In this document: positions 41,999-50,925 of the stretch, in pieces
Position numbering within the stretch: the first letter of the stretch is position 1
How the letters are laid out: each line of letters opens with the position of its first letter
From: Litoreibacter ponti
Lineage (GTDB): Bacteria; Pseudomonadota; Alphaproteobacteria; Rhodobacterales; Rhodobacteraceae
Assembly: GCF_003054285.1 (NCBI RefSeq)
Contig: NZ_QBKS01000002.1
Location: 558,001 to 622,000 of the forward strand
Direction: 5' to 3'
Length of the DNA: 64,000 nt
Notes under the pieces: generated by a model
What the model saw: the letters and a program-made list of their open reading frames with translations, nothing else
What the model was told of the DNA's origin: nothing
The model's database searches: none
Made by a program: the position numbers and the translations under genes

Positions 41999-43242
41999 TC
42001 CCGAAAGTGCTTCTGATCGAGGATGACGCGGCCCTGCGCGGCTCGCTCACCCAAAGCTTCGAGCTGGAAGAGATCGACGTGATCGCCACCTCAAGCTACG
42101 TCATGGCCAAGCCCCATATCAGCCGCGATTTCGAGGGCGTCGTGCTGTCGGATATCCGCATGCCGGGCAAGGACGGCTTCGACGTGCTGGCCCGCGCCCG
42201 CGAGGTGGACCCCGACCTGCCGGTGGTCCTGCTGACGGGCCAGGCGGATGTGCCGATGGCGGTGCGCGCCATGTCCGAGGGCGCCTATGACTTCCGCCAG
42301 AAGCCCTGCCCGCCGGACAAGCTTTTGGAGGTTATCACTCGCGCGCTGGAGCATCGCCACCTCGTGCTGCGCTCGCGCCAGATGGAGCGGCGATTGCAGG
42401 CGGGCGATGCGGCGGCTGCGAATTTTCCCGGCAGCTCCAGCGCCGTGGTTCGGCTGCGCGAACACCTTCGCCAAGCCGCCGGGCTGCCGCAAAACATCTT
42501 CCTGCACGGCCCACCCGGGGCGGGCAAACGGCTGGCGGCGCATACGATCCACGCGCTCGACGCCGAGCGTCAGGCCTTCATCTCGCTGTCGATGCAGGAC
42601 ATTTCCGCCGAAGCGCTGCGCGACCTCGATGTCGGCGCGCTGCCCACCGATCTGTCCATGAAGGCGCTGGAACGCGCGACCCCCGCGCAGCAATCCGCGC
42701 TCGTCTCGCTGATGGAGCGGGTGCCTGGGCTGCGGGTGATGGCGTCCTCAAGCCTGCCGCTGGGCAAGCTGCGGGCGAACGGGCTGAGCGACGATCTGTT
42801 CTTCGCGTTCGACGTCATGCAGATCGAGGTGCCGTCGCTCGCGCGCCGCAAGAAGGACCTTGCCGTGCTGTTCGAGACGCTGGTGCGCCAGAACGTGCGA
42901 GGGCTGAATTCCGACATGCCGGTGATCTCTGAAAGCCTGTACGCGCAGGTCGTTGCGCGCGACTGGCCCGGCAATCTGCCGGAGCTGCGCAACTTCGCGC
43001 GCAGCTTCGCGCTTGGCCTGAACATGCAGGCCCACCCAAGTGCGGAGCTGACGCTGGCGGACCAGATGAACTCCTTCGAGAAGCTGGTGCTGTCGGACAC
43101 GCTCAAGCGGCTGGGCGGGCGGTCCGGCGCCGTCGCGGAGGCGCTCGGCCTGCCGCGCAAGACGCTCTATGACAAACTGGCCAAGCACGGGCTGAAACCG
43201 AAAGACTTCCGGGTCAAAAAGCCCGTTGATCCCGCCCCTTAG
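41995..43242 (+). CDS. dctD: DctD-like response regulator with reduced AAA+ domain
   Basis: 415 residues. Receiver domain with phospho-acceptor Asp53 (VLSDIRMPGKDG) and KPCPPDKL. The central domain keeps a Walker A (HGPPGAGKRLAAHTIHAL, Lys178) but lacks the ELFGHE-GAFTGA segment and the GGTLFLDE Walker B of NtrC-family proteins; the whole part is shorter than normal. The C-terminus retains a WPGNLPELRNFARSF motif and a Fis-type HTH (SGAVAEALGLPRKTLYDKLAKHG). Without GAFTGA it is not expected to activate sigma-54 polymerase; it may act at sigma-70 promoters, as known for NtrC of Rhodobacter capsulatus. Confidence 0.9.
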   Translation: MIPKVLLIEDDAALRGSLTQSFELEEIDVIATSSYVMAKPHISRDFEGVVLSDIRMPGKDGFDVLARAREVDPDLPVVLLTGQADVPMAVRAMSEGAYDFRQKPCPPDKLLEVITRALEHRHLVLRSRQMERRLQAGDAAAANFPGSSSAVVRLREHLRQAAGLPQNIFLHGPPGAGKRLAAHTIHALDAERQAFISLSMQDISAEALRDLDVGALPTDLSMKALERATPAQQSALVSLMERVPGLRVMASSSLPLGKLRANGLSDDLFFAFDVMQIEVPSLARRKKDLAVLFETLVRQNVRGLNSDMPVISESLYAQVVARDWPGNLPELRNFARSFALGLNMQAHPSAELTLADQMNSFEKLVLSDTLKRLGGRSGAVAEALGLPRKTLYDKLAKHGLKPKDFRVKKPVDPAP

Positions 43243-43273
43243 CCGTGAGACTTTCGCGGGCGCGGGAGGACCT

Positions 43274-43978
43274 ATGGGCGAGATTTGGGAGGGCATGGCA
43301 GCGGCGTTGACCCTGCTGGTCACGCTGGACGCGGATCTGGTGGAGATCACGCTCCGCTCGCTGCATGTGACATTGACGGCGGTCGTCATCGCCTCGGCCC
43401 TTGGCCTGCCCTTTGGCGCGTGGCTGGCGATCCGCCGCTTCCGCTACCGTCGCACCGCGATTGCCCTGATGAACGCCTTGATGGGCCTGCCGCCTGTGGT
43501 CGTCGGGCTGATCGTCTACATCCTGCTATCGCGCTCGGGCCCGTTCGGGGTGCTGGGGTTGCTGTTCACACCCACGGCGATGATCATCGCGCAGGTGATC
43601 ATCATCACGCCGCTGATCGCATCGATTGCCCATCAGGCGATCCGCGAGTTATGGGCGGAGTATCACGACCTGCTGATCTCGCTGAACACGACGCGGGGCC
43701 AGCGCATTCGCACCCTGATCTGGGACGGCAGGCGGGCCTTGATCACAGCGGCGCTCGCGGGCTTTGGCCGCGCGATTGGCGAGGTGGGCGCGATCATGAT
43801 CGTGGGCGGCAATATCGACCACGCGACCCGGGTGCTGACGACGGCGATCGCGCTGGAGACCGGCAAGGGCGACTTCGCGCTAGCCTTGGGACTGGGCTTC
43901 GTGCTGATCGGGCTGGCGGTGATCGTGAACCTTGCGATCCATGGCCTGAGCCGCACGGAACGGGAGGGCCGCTGGTGA
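43274..43978 (+). CDS. tupB: Tungstate ABC transporter permease TupB
   Basis: 234-residue membrane protein with five to six helices. RSLHVTLTAVVIASALGLPFGAWLA and MGLPPVVVGLIVYILLSRSGPFG are TupB-like, and AALAGFGRAIGEVGAIMIVGGNI is the permease signature of the molybdate/tungstate/sulfate group. It has a GGGAGGA ribosome-binding site. First gene of tupBCA; the stop overlaps tupC by four bases. It follows dctD after 31 bases, so some co-transcription is possible. Confidence 0.92.
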   Translation: MGEIWEGMAAALTLLVTLDADLVEITLRSLHVTLTAVVIASALGLPFGAWLAIRRFRYRRTAIALMNALMGLPPVVVGLIVYILLSRSGPFGVLGLLFTPTAMIIAQVIIITPLIASIAHQAIRELWAEYHDLLISLNTTRGQRIRTLIWDGRRALITAALAGFGRAIGEVGAIMIVGGNIDHATRVLTTAIALETGKGDFALALGLGFVLIGLAVIVNLAIHGLSRTEREGRW

Positions 43979-44682
43979 GCATCCTGCCCCTTTCTGTGAC
44001 CGGTGCCGTGGTGCGCCGCAAAGGCGAGACGCTGGTAGGTCCTGTGGATCTGGAGGTCGCCAAAGGCGCGTTCGTGATCGTCATTGGGCCAAACGGATCC
44101 GGCAAGACGACCCTGATCCGCAGCCTGCATGGGCTGCAGCGGCTGACCGAAGGCCGGATGCAATACGCCGTGCCGACGGCGGAGGCGGATCAGAAGCAGG
44201 CCTATGTGTCCCAACAGCCGATCATGATGCGGCGCACGGTGCTGGATAATCTGGCCTACCCGCTGGTGTTGCAGGGTATGGGCCGCACGGCGGCACGCGC
44301 CAAGGCGGCAGAGGCCGCCGTAAAAGTGGGCCTGCGGGCAGGCCTGTCAGTGCCCGCGCCGCAACTGTCGGGCGGCGAGAAGCAGAAGCTGGCGCTGGCC
44401 CGCGCTATGATGCGCGCACCGGAGCTGTTGTTCCTCGACGAGCCCTGCGCCAATCTCGACGGGCGCGCCACGGCAGAAATCGAGGCGCTGCTGCTGGCCG
44501 AGCACGCGCGCGGCACCACGCTGATGATGGCCACGCATAATATGGGGCAGGCCCGCAGGCTGGCCTCTGACGTGGTGTTTATGCTGGGCGGGCGCATCCA
44601 TGAGCGCGCCGCGGCGACAGATTTCTTCGACGGGCCCGCCACGGACGAGGCCCGCGCATTTCTGAAAGGGGATATCGTATGA
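43975..44682 (+). CDS. tupC: Tungstate ABC transporter ATP-binding protein TupC
   Basis: 235 residues from a GTG start that overlaps the tupB stop (GTGA). Walker A GPNGSGKTT, signature LSGGEKQKLALAR, Walker B LLFLDEPCANLDG and the H-loop MMATHNMGQARRLA are intact. The absence of a C-terminal MOP domain separates it from molybdate ATPases ModC. Overlaps tupA by four bases. Confidence 0.92.
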   Translation: MSILPLSVTGAVVRRKGETLVGPVDLEVAKGAFVIVIGPNGSGKTTLIRSLHGLQRLTEGRMQYAVPTAEADQKQAYVSQQPIMMRRTVLDNLAYPLVLQGMGRTAARAKAAEAAVKVGLRAGLSVPAPQLSGGEKQKLALARAMMRAPELLFLDEPCANLDGRATAEIEALLLAEHARGTTLMMATHNMGQARRLASDVVFMLGGRIHERAAATDFFDGPATDEARAFLKGDIV

Positions 44683-45479
44683 TCCGTTTGTTTATCGCGA
44701 TTGTGGCGTTGGTCTGGGCGCAGGCGAGCCTCGCGGAGACGCTGCGCATGGCGGTGACGACCTCGTTCCACAATTCCGGCCTGTCGGAGGTGTTGCTGCC
44801 CGCGATTGAAGCCGACACCGGGCTGGAGGTGCAGCTGCTGGTCGTGGGCACGGGGCAGGCGATCCGGCTTGGGGAAGCGGGTGATGTGGACGCGATCCTG
44901 GTGCATTCGCGCGCAGCCGAGGACGCGTTTGTCGAGGCCGGGTTCGGGACGCATCGGCGCGAGATCATGTATAACGATTTTGTCGTGATCGGGCCGGAGG
45001 TGGACCCGGCGGGGGTCGGCTCGGCGGACGGCATCGCGGATGCGATGGGTAAAATTGCCGGGGCGCAGGCCTTCTTCGTCAGCCGCGGCGATGACAGCGG
45101 GACCCACAAGAAAGAGCTGTCATTATGGCGCGCGGCCGGGCTGGACCCGGAGGGACTCGGAGCTTGGTACAAGTCCGTCGGCGCGGGCATGGGGGCGGCG
45201 CTGAACACCGCGGCGGGCCTTGGCGCACACATTATGTCCGACCGGGCGAGCTGGCTGAATTTCGGCCGCAAGGACGGGTTGGCGGTGCTGTTCGAGGGCG
45301 ATCCGGCGCTGTTCAACCAATACGCCTACCTGCCGGTGAACCCGGCCAAGCACCCCCATGTGCGCCACGATCTGGCGTTGCAGTTGGAGGCTTGGCTGGT
45401 GAGCGACGCGGCGCGGACGCTGATCGACGGCTACCGGATCGGCGGTGAACAATTGTTCACCTTTAACGCCACTCAGTGA
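44679..45479 (+). CDS. tupA: Tungstate-binding periplasmic protein TupA
   Basis: 266 residues. Signal peptide FIAIVALVWAQASLA, then LRMAVTTSFHNSGLSEVLLP, where TTS corresponds to the oxyanion-binding loop of TupA. DAILVHSRAAEDAFVEAGFG, MYNDFVVIGP and SRGDDSGTHKKELSLW are further family signatures. It captures tungstate with high affinity, delivering it to TupBC. The stop overlaps the convergent DUF6505 gene. The nearby formate dehydrogenase is the obvious user of the metal. Confidence 0.95.
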   Translation: MIRLFIAIVALVWAQASLAETLRMAVTTSFHNSGLSEVLLPAIEADTGLEVQLLVVGTGQAIRLGEAGDVDAILVHSRAAEDAFVEAGFGTHRREIMYNDFVVIGPEVDPAGVGSADGIADAMGKIAGAQAFFVSRGDDSGTHKKELSLWRAAGLDPEGLGAWYKSVGAGMGAALNTAAGLGAHIMSDRASWLNFGRKDGLAVLFEGDPALFNQYAYLPVNPAKHPHVRHDLALQLEAWLVSDAARTLIDGYRIGGEQLFTFNATQ

Positions 45480-45967
45480 GAATGCGGCTCGTCGTCGAGA
45501 TGGCCGTGCACCGCGAACTGGTCGATTGAGGCGGCTTGGCTTTCGATGGCGCGGAAGCCCTCCTTGACGCCGGCCTCGGTCAGCTCGCGGGTGACGGCGA
45601 GCACGGTGTTGGCGTCCTGATCTTCACACAGCTCGATCATATCGTCGATCTCCTGCGCTGCGGTGGGCTTGGCGGCGTCCAGCGAGGGCGCGCCGTAGAC
45701 ATCGACGAAATGCTGCGCCAGCCGCTCGATCAGCCAGTCGCGCTCGTTGGGCTCAAGCTGGGTGACGGCGACGAAGGAGACGCGCCCGAAGGTTTCCACC
45801 CCCAGCCAGCCATTGGTGAAGGCCTGCCGGGCCTTGCCGACCAAATCGCCCTCGCCCCAGTTGGAGAACTCGAACCCGCCCGCGATGCACCACTCGCCCG
45901 TCCGCGCGGGGGAGTGGAAAACGTTGAGGTCGCTTTCATCGAAATGGATGGCGCGGGCTAGTTTCAT
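45473..45967 (-). CDS. DUF6505 family protein
   Basis: 164 residues, soluble, function unknown. The start LARAIHFDESDLNVFHSPA, then GEWCIAGGFEFSNW and LVGKARQAFTNGWLG are the conserved block I associate with the DUF6505 family of Rhodobacterales. The C-terminus ends with several histidines and acidic residues (HGHLDDEPHSH), possibly metal-binding. It is one base downstream of the ligase-like gene in a mrp-ligase-DUF6505 series, so a role in cofactor maturation is likely but unproven. Confidence 0.8.
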   Translation of the reverse strand: MKLARAIHFDESDLNVFHSPARTGEWCIAGGFEFSNWGEGDLVGKARQAFTNGWLGVETFGRVSFVAVTQLEPNERDWLIERLAQHFVDVYGAPSLDAAKPTAAQEIDDMIELCEDQDANTVLAVTRELTEAGVKEGFRAIESQAASIDQFAVHGHLDDEPHSH

Positions 45968-45968
45968 G

Positions 45969-46664
45969 TCAGCTCTCCAGCAGGGTGGTCAGCGGGATCA
46001 GGTGGGTGGTGGCGTCGTCGCGCAGGAGCATCCCGAAGCGCTCATCGACGCCAAGGAAGGTGCCGGTCAGGCCGTCGCGGGCCGTGTCCTCGCCGATGCC
46101 ATGGGCGAGGCCACGCCATTCCTTGTGCAGGGGTTCGACGCCCTCGTCCGCCCAGCGGTTGATCCAGACAAGCGTGTGCCGCGTCCAACTTTCCAACAGC
46201 GCGACCGCGTCCACATCGGCGCAGCCTTCGGCATAGAGCGCGGTTTTATCGGGGGTGTGGCCTGTCTCGTCGCTGTCGGGCCAAAGGGTCAGCTCCAACC
46301 CCACGACCAGCCAATCGGGCTCAACGTCCGGGTCGTCGCCAGAGGCCGCGACCCGCAAGCGCCCGCAGGACGCGCCGTTGACCCGGATGCCGCCATCCCA
46401 TTGAAGATGCACGGCAACTTCGGGCGGGGCGAGCGCGCCGAGCGCATTCTGGAAGCCCACGCCGCAGACCGGCAGCATCGCCATCGCATCGGCGAGCGGC
46501 ACCTCAGGCGCGAAGACCAGCGCGGCGCGCAACGTGTCGGACGCGAGGTGATGCACGACCAGACCCGCGTCGCAGCCAAGGGCGGCTTGAGCGCAGGCTT
46601 TTTCGAACGGGTCGACCGTTACGGCCTGACCGCTCATCAACGGGGGGAAGGTCGGCTCGGTCAT
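45969..46664 (-). CDS. Biotin/lipoate-protein-ligase family protein (DUF4444 type)
   Basis: 231 residues with the ligase fold: the N-terminal half (HHLASDTLRAALVFAPEVPL, then VHLQWDGGIRVNGASCGRLRV) resembles the catalytic core of the BirA/LplA superfamily, and the end DGLTGTFLGVDERFGMLLRD resembles a BirA-type C-terminal domain. The central GRGR-type motif is modified, so activity is uncertain. Linked by a four-base overlap to mrp. Its target is unknown; assembly of an oxidoreductase is suggested by the neighbourhood. Confidence 0.8.
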   Translation of the reverse strand: MTEPTFPPLMSGQAVTVDPFEKACAQAALGCDAGLVVHHLASDTLRAALVFAPEVPLADAMAMLPVCGVGFQNALGALAPPEVAVHLQWDGGIRVNGASCGRLRVAASGDDPDVEPDWLVVGLELTLWPDSDETGHTPDKTALYAEGCADVDAVALLESWTRHTLVWINRWADEGVEPLHKEWRGLAHGIGEDTARDGLTGTFLGVDERFGMLLRDDATTHLIPLTTLLES

Positions 46665-47737
46665 ATGACGCCCTGCGCGATCAGCGCGCGTGCCACGGTG
46701 CGGAACCCTTCGGCCTGCGCGCTGTCGGGCTTGGAGACCACGATGGGCGCGCCGCCATCAGCGGCGAGGCGAATGTCGAGATGGAGCGGAATTTCGGCCA
46801 GCAGCGGCACGCCCAGCTTTTCGGCCTCGGACGCGACGCCGCCATGGCCGAAGACATGTTCCTCGTGGCCGCATTTGGAGCAGATATGCGTCGACATATT
46901 CTCGATCATGCCCAGAAGCGGCGTCCCGAGCTGGTTGAACATGTCGATGCCCTTGCGCGCGTCCAGAAGGGCCACGTCTTGCGGCGTCGAGACGATCACC
47001 GCCCCGTCAAGATGGGCCTTTTGCGCGAGCGTCATCTGCACGTCACCGGTGCCGGGTGGCAGGTCCACCAGCAGCACATCCAAAGCGCCCCATTGGACCT
47101 GGTTCAGCATCTGCTGCAGCGCGCCCATCAGCATCGGGCCGCGCCAGACGACGGCCTGATCGTCATTGGTCATCAGGCCCAGCGACATCATCGTCACGCC
47201 GTGGTTGCGCATGGGCAGGATGGTTTTGCCATCGGGTGACGCAGGCCTGCCGGAGACGCCCAGCATGCGTGGTTGCGACGGCCCGTAGACATCGGCGTCG
47301 AGCAGCCCGACCCGCTTGCCTTCGGCTGCGAGCGCACAGGCGAGATTTGCGGAGACGGTCGACTTGCCGACCCCGCCCTTGCCGGACGCGATGGCGATTA
47401 TGTGGTTAATGCCCGGCAATTTTTGCGGGCCGGTCGGCTCCGCCGCGCGGGACGGCTTCAGATCCGGCGGCGGCGTGGGCGCGGTGTGAGCGGTCAGCAC
47501 GGCGGAGACGGTGCCGACCCCGGGCAGCGCCTTGATCTTGGCTTCGGCCTCGGCCCGGACGGGCTCCCACGCGTCGGCGCGCTTCGGGTCGATCTCGATC
47601 ACGAAGCGCACGGAGGCGTCGTCGCCCACGTTCAAGGCGCGCACGACGCCCGCGCTGACAATGTCCTGATCCTGCGCTGAGACCGGGTCCTTGAGGGTCT
47701 TGAGCGCATCGAGCACCTGTTCGCGCGTAAGGCTCAT
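46661..47737 (-). CDS. mrp: Mrp/ApbC-type iron-sulfur carrier ATPase
   Basis: 358-residue P-loop protein that carries and transfers Fe-S clusters. After an N-terminal MIP18-like domain (VLDALKTLKDPVSAQDQDIVSAG) comes the deviant Walker A GKGGVGKSTVSANLACALA, then DADVYGPSQPRMLG, DLPPGTGDVQMTLAQK and a CxxC pair in STHICSKCGHEEHVFG, which holds the cluster in the dimer. It precedes the ligase and DUF6505 genes and faces the fdh island, which needs many clusters. Confidence 0.93.
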   Translation of the reverse strand: MSLTREQVLDALKTLKDPVSAQDQDIVSAGVVRALNVGDDASVRFVIEIDPKRADAWEPVRAEAEAKIKALPGVGTVSAVLTAHTAPTPPPDLKPSRAAEPTGPQKLPGINHIIAIASGKGGVGKSTVSANLACALAAEGKRVGLLDADVYGPSQPRMLGVSGRPASPDGKTILPMRNHGVTMMSLGLMTNDDQAVVWRGPMLMGALQQMLNQVQWGALDVLLVDLPPGTGDVQMTLAQKAHLDGAVIVSTPQDVALLDARKGIDMFNQLGTPLLGMIENMSTHICSKCGHEEHVFGHGGVASEAEKLGVPLLAEIPLHLDIRLAADGGAPIVVSKPDSAQAEGFRTVARALIAQGVI

Positions 47738-47740
47738 GGG

Positions 47741-47935
47741 CTAGTCCTGCCCCTCGATCGTGCCGGTAACGACATGCTCCATATCCAGCCCGTCGATGGT
47801 CAGCACCATCTTGGCCTCGAACGTGTCGCCGGCCTTGGCGCCCTTGTCGCGCAGCGCGCCTTCGATGGCCTGCTGCGAGGTCACGCCGACCTGCTTGAGG
47901 AACTTGCGCATGCTCATGTTGAAGTCTTCGCTCAT
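47741..47935 (-). CDS. DUF6494 family small protein
   Basis: 64 residues. The start with DFNMSMRKFLKQVGVTSQQAIE and KAGDTFEAKMVLTIDGLDMEHVV matches the DUF6494 family, found next to mrp in Rhodobacterales. I chose the ATG with GAAGG upstream over a longer in-frame start. It is three bases upstream of mrp, hence first gene of the mrp-ligase-DUF6505 operon. Function unknown. Confidence 0.85.
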   Translation of the reverse strand: MSEDFNMSMRKFLKQVGVTSQQAIEGALRDKGAKAGDTFEAKMVLTIDGLDMEHVVTGTIEGQD

Positions 47936-48030
47936 GGTCTTCTCCCTTGTTTCATTGGTCCTCTCGCGGGCTTGACGCATGCGAGGGCCGCGACTTAGCC
48001 TTGATGTAGCGCCCTTTGGAAAGGATCGCC

Positions 48031-48753
48031 ATGCGGTGGTTGATGATCTTGTGCCTGCTTTGCGGCCCTGCCTTCGGGCAGGATGCGGCCTTCCGACTGG
48101 CCGCCCCGGCGGAGCTGCAGGAGACCGGATTTCTGAAACATCTGCTGCCGCGCTTCTCGCTGAAAACGCAACTGCGGATCGCGGTTGTGGAGGGCGACGC
48201 GGAGGCGCAATTCGCCCGCTCCGGCGACGTGCCGGTGTTTCAGGGGCCGGACGGCATCTGGTATCTGAGCCATGACGGGTCGAAGGCCACGGCGCGGTTC
48301 GAGGACTGGCTGACCTCCGAGATCGGGCTGCGCACGGTCGTGGCGTTCCAGCCGGATGGCGCGCCGCTGTTTTCGGAACCGAGCGAGGTCGAGGTCGAGG
48401 TCGCCGCGGCCAGTTTCGACGGCGATCTGGCCGAGGGCGAGAAGCTGGCGCTGACCCATTGCGGGCGCTGCCACGTGGTTAACGAGAGCAACCGGATGAA
48501 CGCAATCGGATCGTCCCCATCCTTTGCCGTGCTGCGCACCCTGTCGGGCTGGGACGACCGCATTTTGGCGTTCTTCACGCTGAAGCCGCACCCGGCGTTC
48601 ACGCAAGTCGAGGACGTGACCGAGCCGTTCGACCCGCTGCGCCCGTCGCCCATCGCGCCCATCGAGGTGACGCTGGACGACATCGACGCGATCCTCGCCT
48701 ATACGGCGAGCCTTGCGCCCGCGGACCTTGGGGCCCCGGTCAAGTCTCAGTAG
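48031..48753 (+). CDS. c-type cytochrome with a TupA-like single-lobe N-terminal domain
   Basis: 240 residues. Signal peptide LMILCLLCGPAFG. Residues 18-115 resemble TupA in two blocks: ETGFLKHLLPRFSLKTQLRI followed by VVEGDAEAQFARSGDVPV aligns with the first lobe segment of TupA, and ARFEDWLTSEIGLRT followed by VVAFQPDGAPLF with its last segment. The middle (second lobe) is absent. In periplasmic binding proteins lobe 1 is built from exactly these two ends. The TTS oxyanion loop reads PAE here, so tungstate binding may be lost. Then follows a class-I cytochrome c with CGRCH at 144-148. Good GGAAAGGA ribosome-binding site. Ends nine bases from the converging FeS gene. Perhaps an electron acceptor of the fdh system. 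Confidence 0.8.
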   Translation: MRWLMILCLLCGPAFGQDAAFRLAAPAELQETGFLKHLLPRFSLKTQLRIAVVEGDAEAQFARSGDVPVFQGPDGIWYLSHDGSKATARFEDWLTSEIGLRTVVAFQPDGAPLFSEPSEVEVEVAAASFDGDLAEGEKLALTHCGRCHVVNESNRMNAIGSSPSFAVLRTLSGWDDRILAFFTLKPHPAFTQVEDVTEPFDPLRPSPIAPIEVTLDDIDAILAYTASLAPADLGAPVKSQ

Positions 48754-48761
48754 GTTTCGCA

Positions 48762-50717
48762 TCAGTGATCGCGCCGCTTGGACAGGTAGTCATCGGTCGT
48801 GCGCACCTTGGGTCGCTCGCCTTGGGCGAACGGGTTGTTCTCGGAATGGAACTGCGCATTGATCCGGCAGGTATCGCACATCTGGATCATGCGCGCGGCG
48901 TCTGACGTGGCGAACATCGAATGCTTGCCCGCGAGCTTTTCCATGATGCGGTCGATGGTCGATTGCACCCCGAACAGCGCGCCGCATTCGACGCATTCGG
49001 CGGGGGCTTCCTCGTGCACGACCTTCTGGGTGAAGGCGGCGTCGGTCAGGTCCATCTGCGGCTTCAGGGTGATCGCGTCCTCGGGGCAGATGTTGGTGCA
49101 CAGGCCGCATTGCAGGCAGGCGTCTTCCTGGAACCGCAGCTGCGGCATGTCGGGATTGTCGCCCAGCGCGCCGGAGGGGCAGAGCGACACGCAGGACAGG
49201 CACAACGTGCAGCTGTCTTGATCCACGACCACTGCGCCGTAGGGCGCGTTTGCGGGCAGCGTCAGAGTTTCTGCGTTTGGGTTCAATGTCTTGGCCGACA
49301 GCCGCGCGACCTGACGGCGGGTGCCCATGGGCAGGATCGGCTCTGGAATCGCCTGCGCGTCGGGCTGGTCATAGAGCAGATCACAGAGCGCGTCGGGCTC
49401 TTGGGGCTCGAGCAGGCGGAGCTTGCCCGCGCCGCCCAATGCCTCGGCCAGAGCCAGTTGCGGATCGAGCGCGTCGCGCTCGGTCTTGGGGCTGAGCAGC
49501 AGGTCGACCTGGGCGAACCCGGAGGCCAGCGCGGCGAGCATTTCGGCATGGCCGATACCCGACAGCGCGTCGACTTCCAGCGGGATCACATCGGCGGGCA
49601 GACCGCGCGAGAAGCGCGCGGCGAGCGCGATCATCTCGCGGCCATGGCTGTCGTCATGGATCAGCAGGCGCGGGTTCGCGCCACCCGCTTTGCGGAAGGC
49701 GGAAGCGAGCGTCTGGATGCGGCGGAAGAGCGTGTCGACCGGCGGCGCGTCGTAGCTGATGGCACCAGACGGGCAGACGGCGGCGCAGGAGCCGCAGCCC
49801 GCGCAGATCATCGGGTCAATCGCGACATGCTCGCCCGCAGACGTAATCGCGCCGGTCGGGCAAACGCCCAAGCAGTTGGAACAGGCGGGCTTTTCGGCGC
49901 GGGAATGGGCGCAGAGCGGCTCTTCGAGGCGGACGTAGAGCGGCTTTTCGAAAGTGCCTACCATTTGCGACGCGGCCAAGACGGCGGAGGCCACCGCGCC
50001 GATGCTGCCGGGGTCGGCGCGCAGGTAGCCGTCGCGCTTATCAGGAGCCGGGAACAGCGCCGTGCCGCCGGTCAGATCAAGGATCAGATCGCATTGGGTG
50101 CGCGCGCCGTCCTTGGGTTCGGTAAACGCGAGCGGGCCGCGCCCGCCGGGGATTGGCTGCTGCAACTGGTCGAGGCGCAGCTCAAACGCGCCGAAGCTGC
50201 CGCTGGCCTGCTTCAGCCGGCCCAGGATGATGTCAAAGCCGCGCTCGAACTCGGGCAATTCGCCTTCGGTGATCAGGACCGTGACGCTGAGGGTTTCAGC
50301 AAGATCGGCGGCGGCTTTCAACGCGACATCGGCCGGTCCCATGATCAGGCACATGCCTTCGGAGACCACGTCGAGGGTCTTCGCGGTGGGCACATCCAGC
50401 ATCGCCTCGGCGGTCAGGGCGGCCATTTTGGGCAGTTTCGGGGCGGGATCATCGCTCCATCCGGCCCGGTCGCGCAGGTCGAGGAAGGCGGGCTCAGGGG
50501 CCTCGATCTCGGCCGCGAGTGTCTCGAACAGGGCGCGTTCCTGCTGGCATGCGATGACGACCTCGCCCCCCGCGATGGCGGCTGCGGCGGCATCGACTTG
50601 GGTGGTGCACAGGCCGGTATGCACCTTCGAGCAGGCCAATCCGGCGGCATCGGACAGACCGTCGGAGTCGATAGATTGGGACCCCATACAGTCGCACAAA
50701 ATCAATGACTTAGCCAT
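48762..50717 (-). CDS. Polyferredoxin-like 4Fe-4S protein of the formate-dehydrogenase region
   Basis: 651 residues, cytoplasmic. Several 4Fe-4S motifs are visible: CSNCLGVCPTGAI (partial), MICAGCGSCAAVCPSGAI, SCTLCLSCVSLCPSGAL and ACLQCGLCTNICPEDAI, plus a CxxC pair (CVECG, CDTC) near the end. The part before them (SLILCDCMGSQSID onward) resembles proteins encoded opposite fdh operons in Rhodobacterales. It lies divergent from the DUF3305-fdh operon. Probable role: electron transfer or cluster supply for formate dehydrogenase maturation. Start chosen for GGAGGACG ten bases upstream. Confidence 0.85.
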   Translation of the reverse strand: MAKSLILCDCMGSQSIDSDGLSDAAGLACSKVHTGLCTTQVDAAAAAIAGGEVVIACQQERALFETLAAEIEAPEPAFLDLRDRAGWSDDPAPKLPKMAALTAEAMLDVPTAKTLDVVSEGMCLIMGPADVALKAAADLAETLSVTVLITEGELPEFERGFDIILGRLKQASGSFGAFELRLDQLQQPIPGGRGPLAFTEPKDGARTQCDLILDLTGGTALFPAPDKRDGYLRADPGSIGAVASAVLAASQMVGTFEKPLYVRLEEPLCAHSRAEKPACSNCLGVCPTGAITSAGEHVAIDPMICAGCGSCAAVCPSGAISYDAPPVDTLFRRIQTLASAFRKAGGANPRLLIHDDSHGREMIALAARFSRGLPADVIPLEVDALSGIGHAEMLAALASGFAQVDLLLSPKTERDALDPQLALAEALGGAGKLRLLEPQEPDALCDLLYDQPDAQAIPEPILPMGTRRQVARLSAKTLNPNAETLTLPANAPYGAVVVDQDSCTLCLSCVSLCPSGALGDNPDMPQLRFQEDACLQCGLCTNICPEDAITLKPQMDLTDAAFTQKVVHEEAPAECVECGALFGVQSTIDRIMEKLAGKHSMFATSDAARMIQMCDTCRINAQFHSENNPFAQGERPKVRTTDDYLSKRRDH

Positions 50718-50925
50718 ATCTGACGTCCTCCCCAACGCGGCTCCCCAGTCGGCCACGCGCGGCACAGGAAGGCACGTTTTCGACCGGTCGTAAACCGGGA
50801 TTTTTCCGCAAGCCGCGTCGGAGTGCGCCAATTTCGGGGTGGCATAAATGGTGTGATTCCCGGGTCGCGTCGCGCACGGGGCGCAAGGGCAAAAGGTCAA
50901 TTTGTCCTCGGTCGACAATGGCATG

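Noticed and set aside
48921..50708. 595-codon plus-strand frame opposite the polyferredoxin gene
   Set aside because: The opposite strand has ordered CxxCxxCxxxCP motifs; the plus frame has none.
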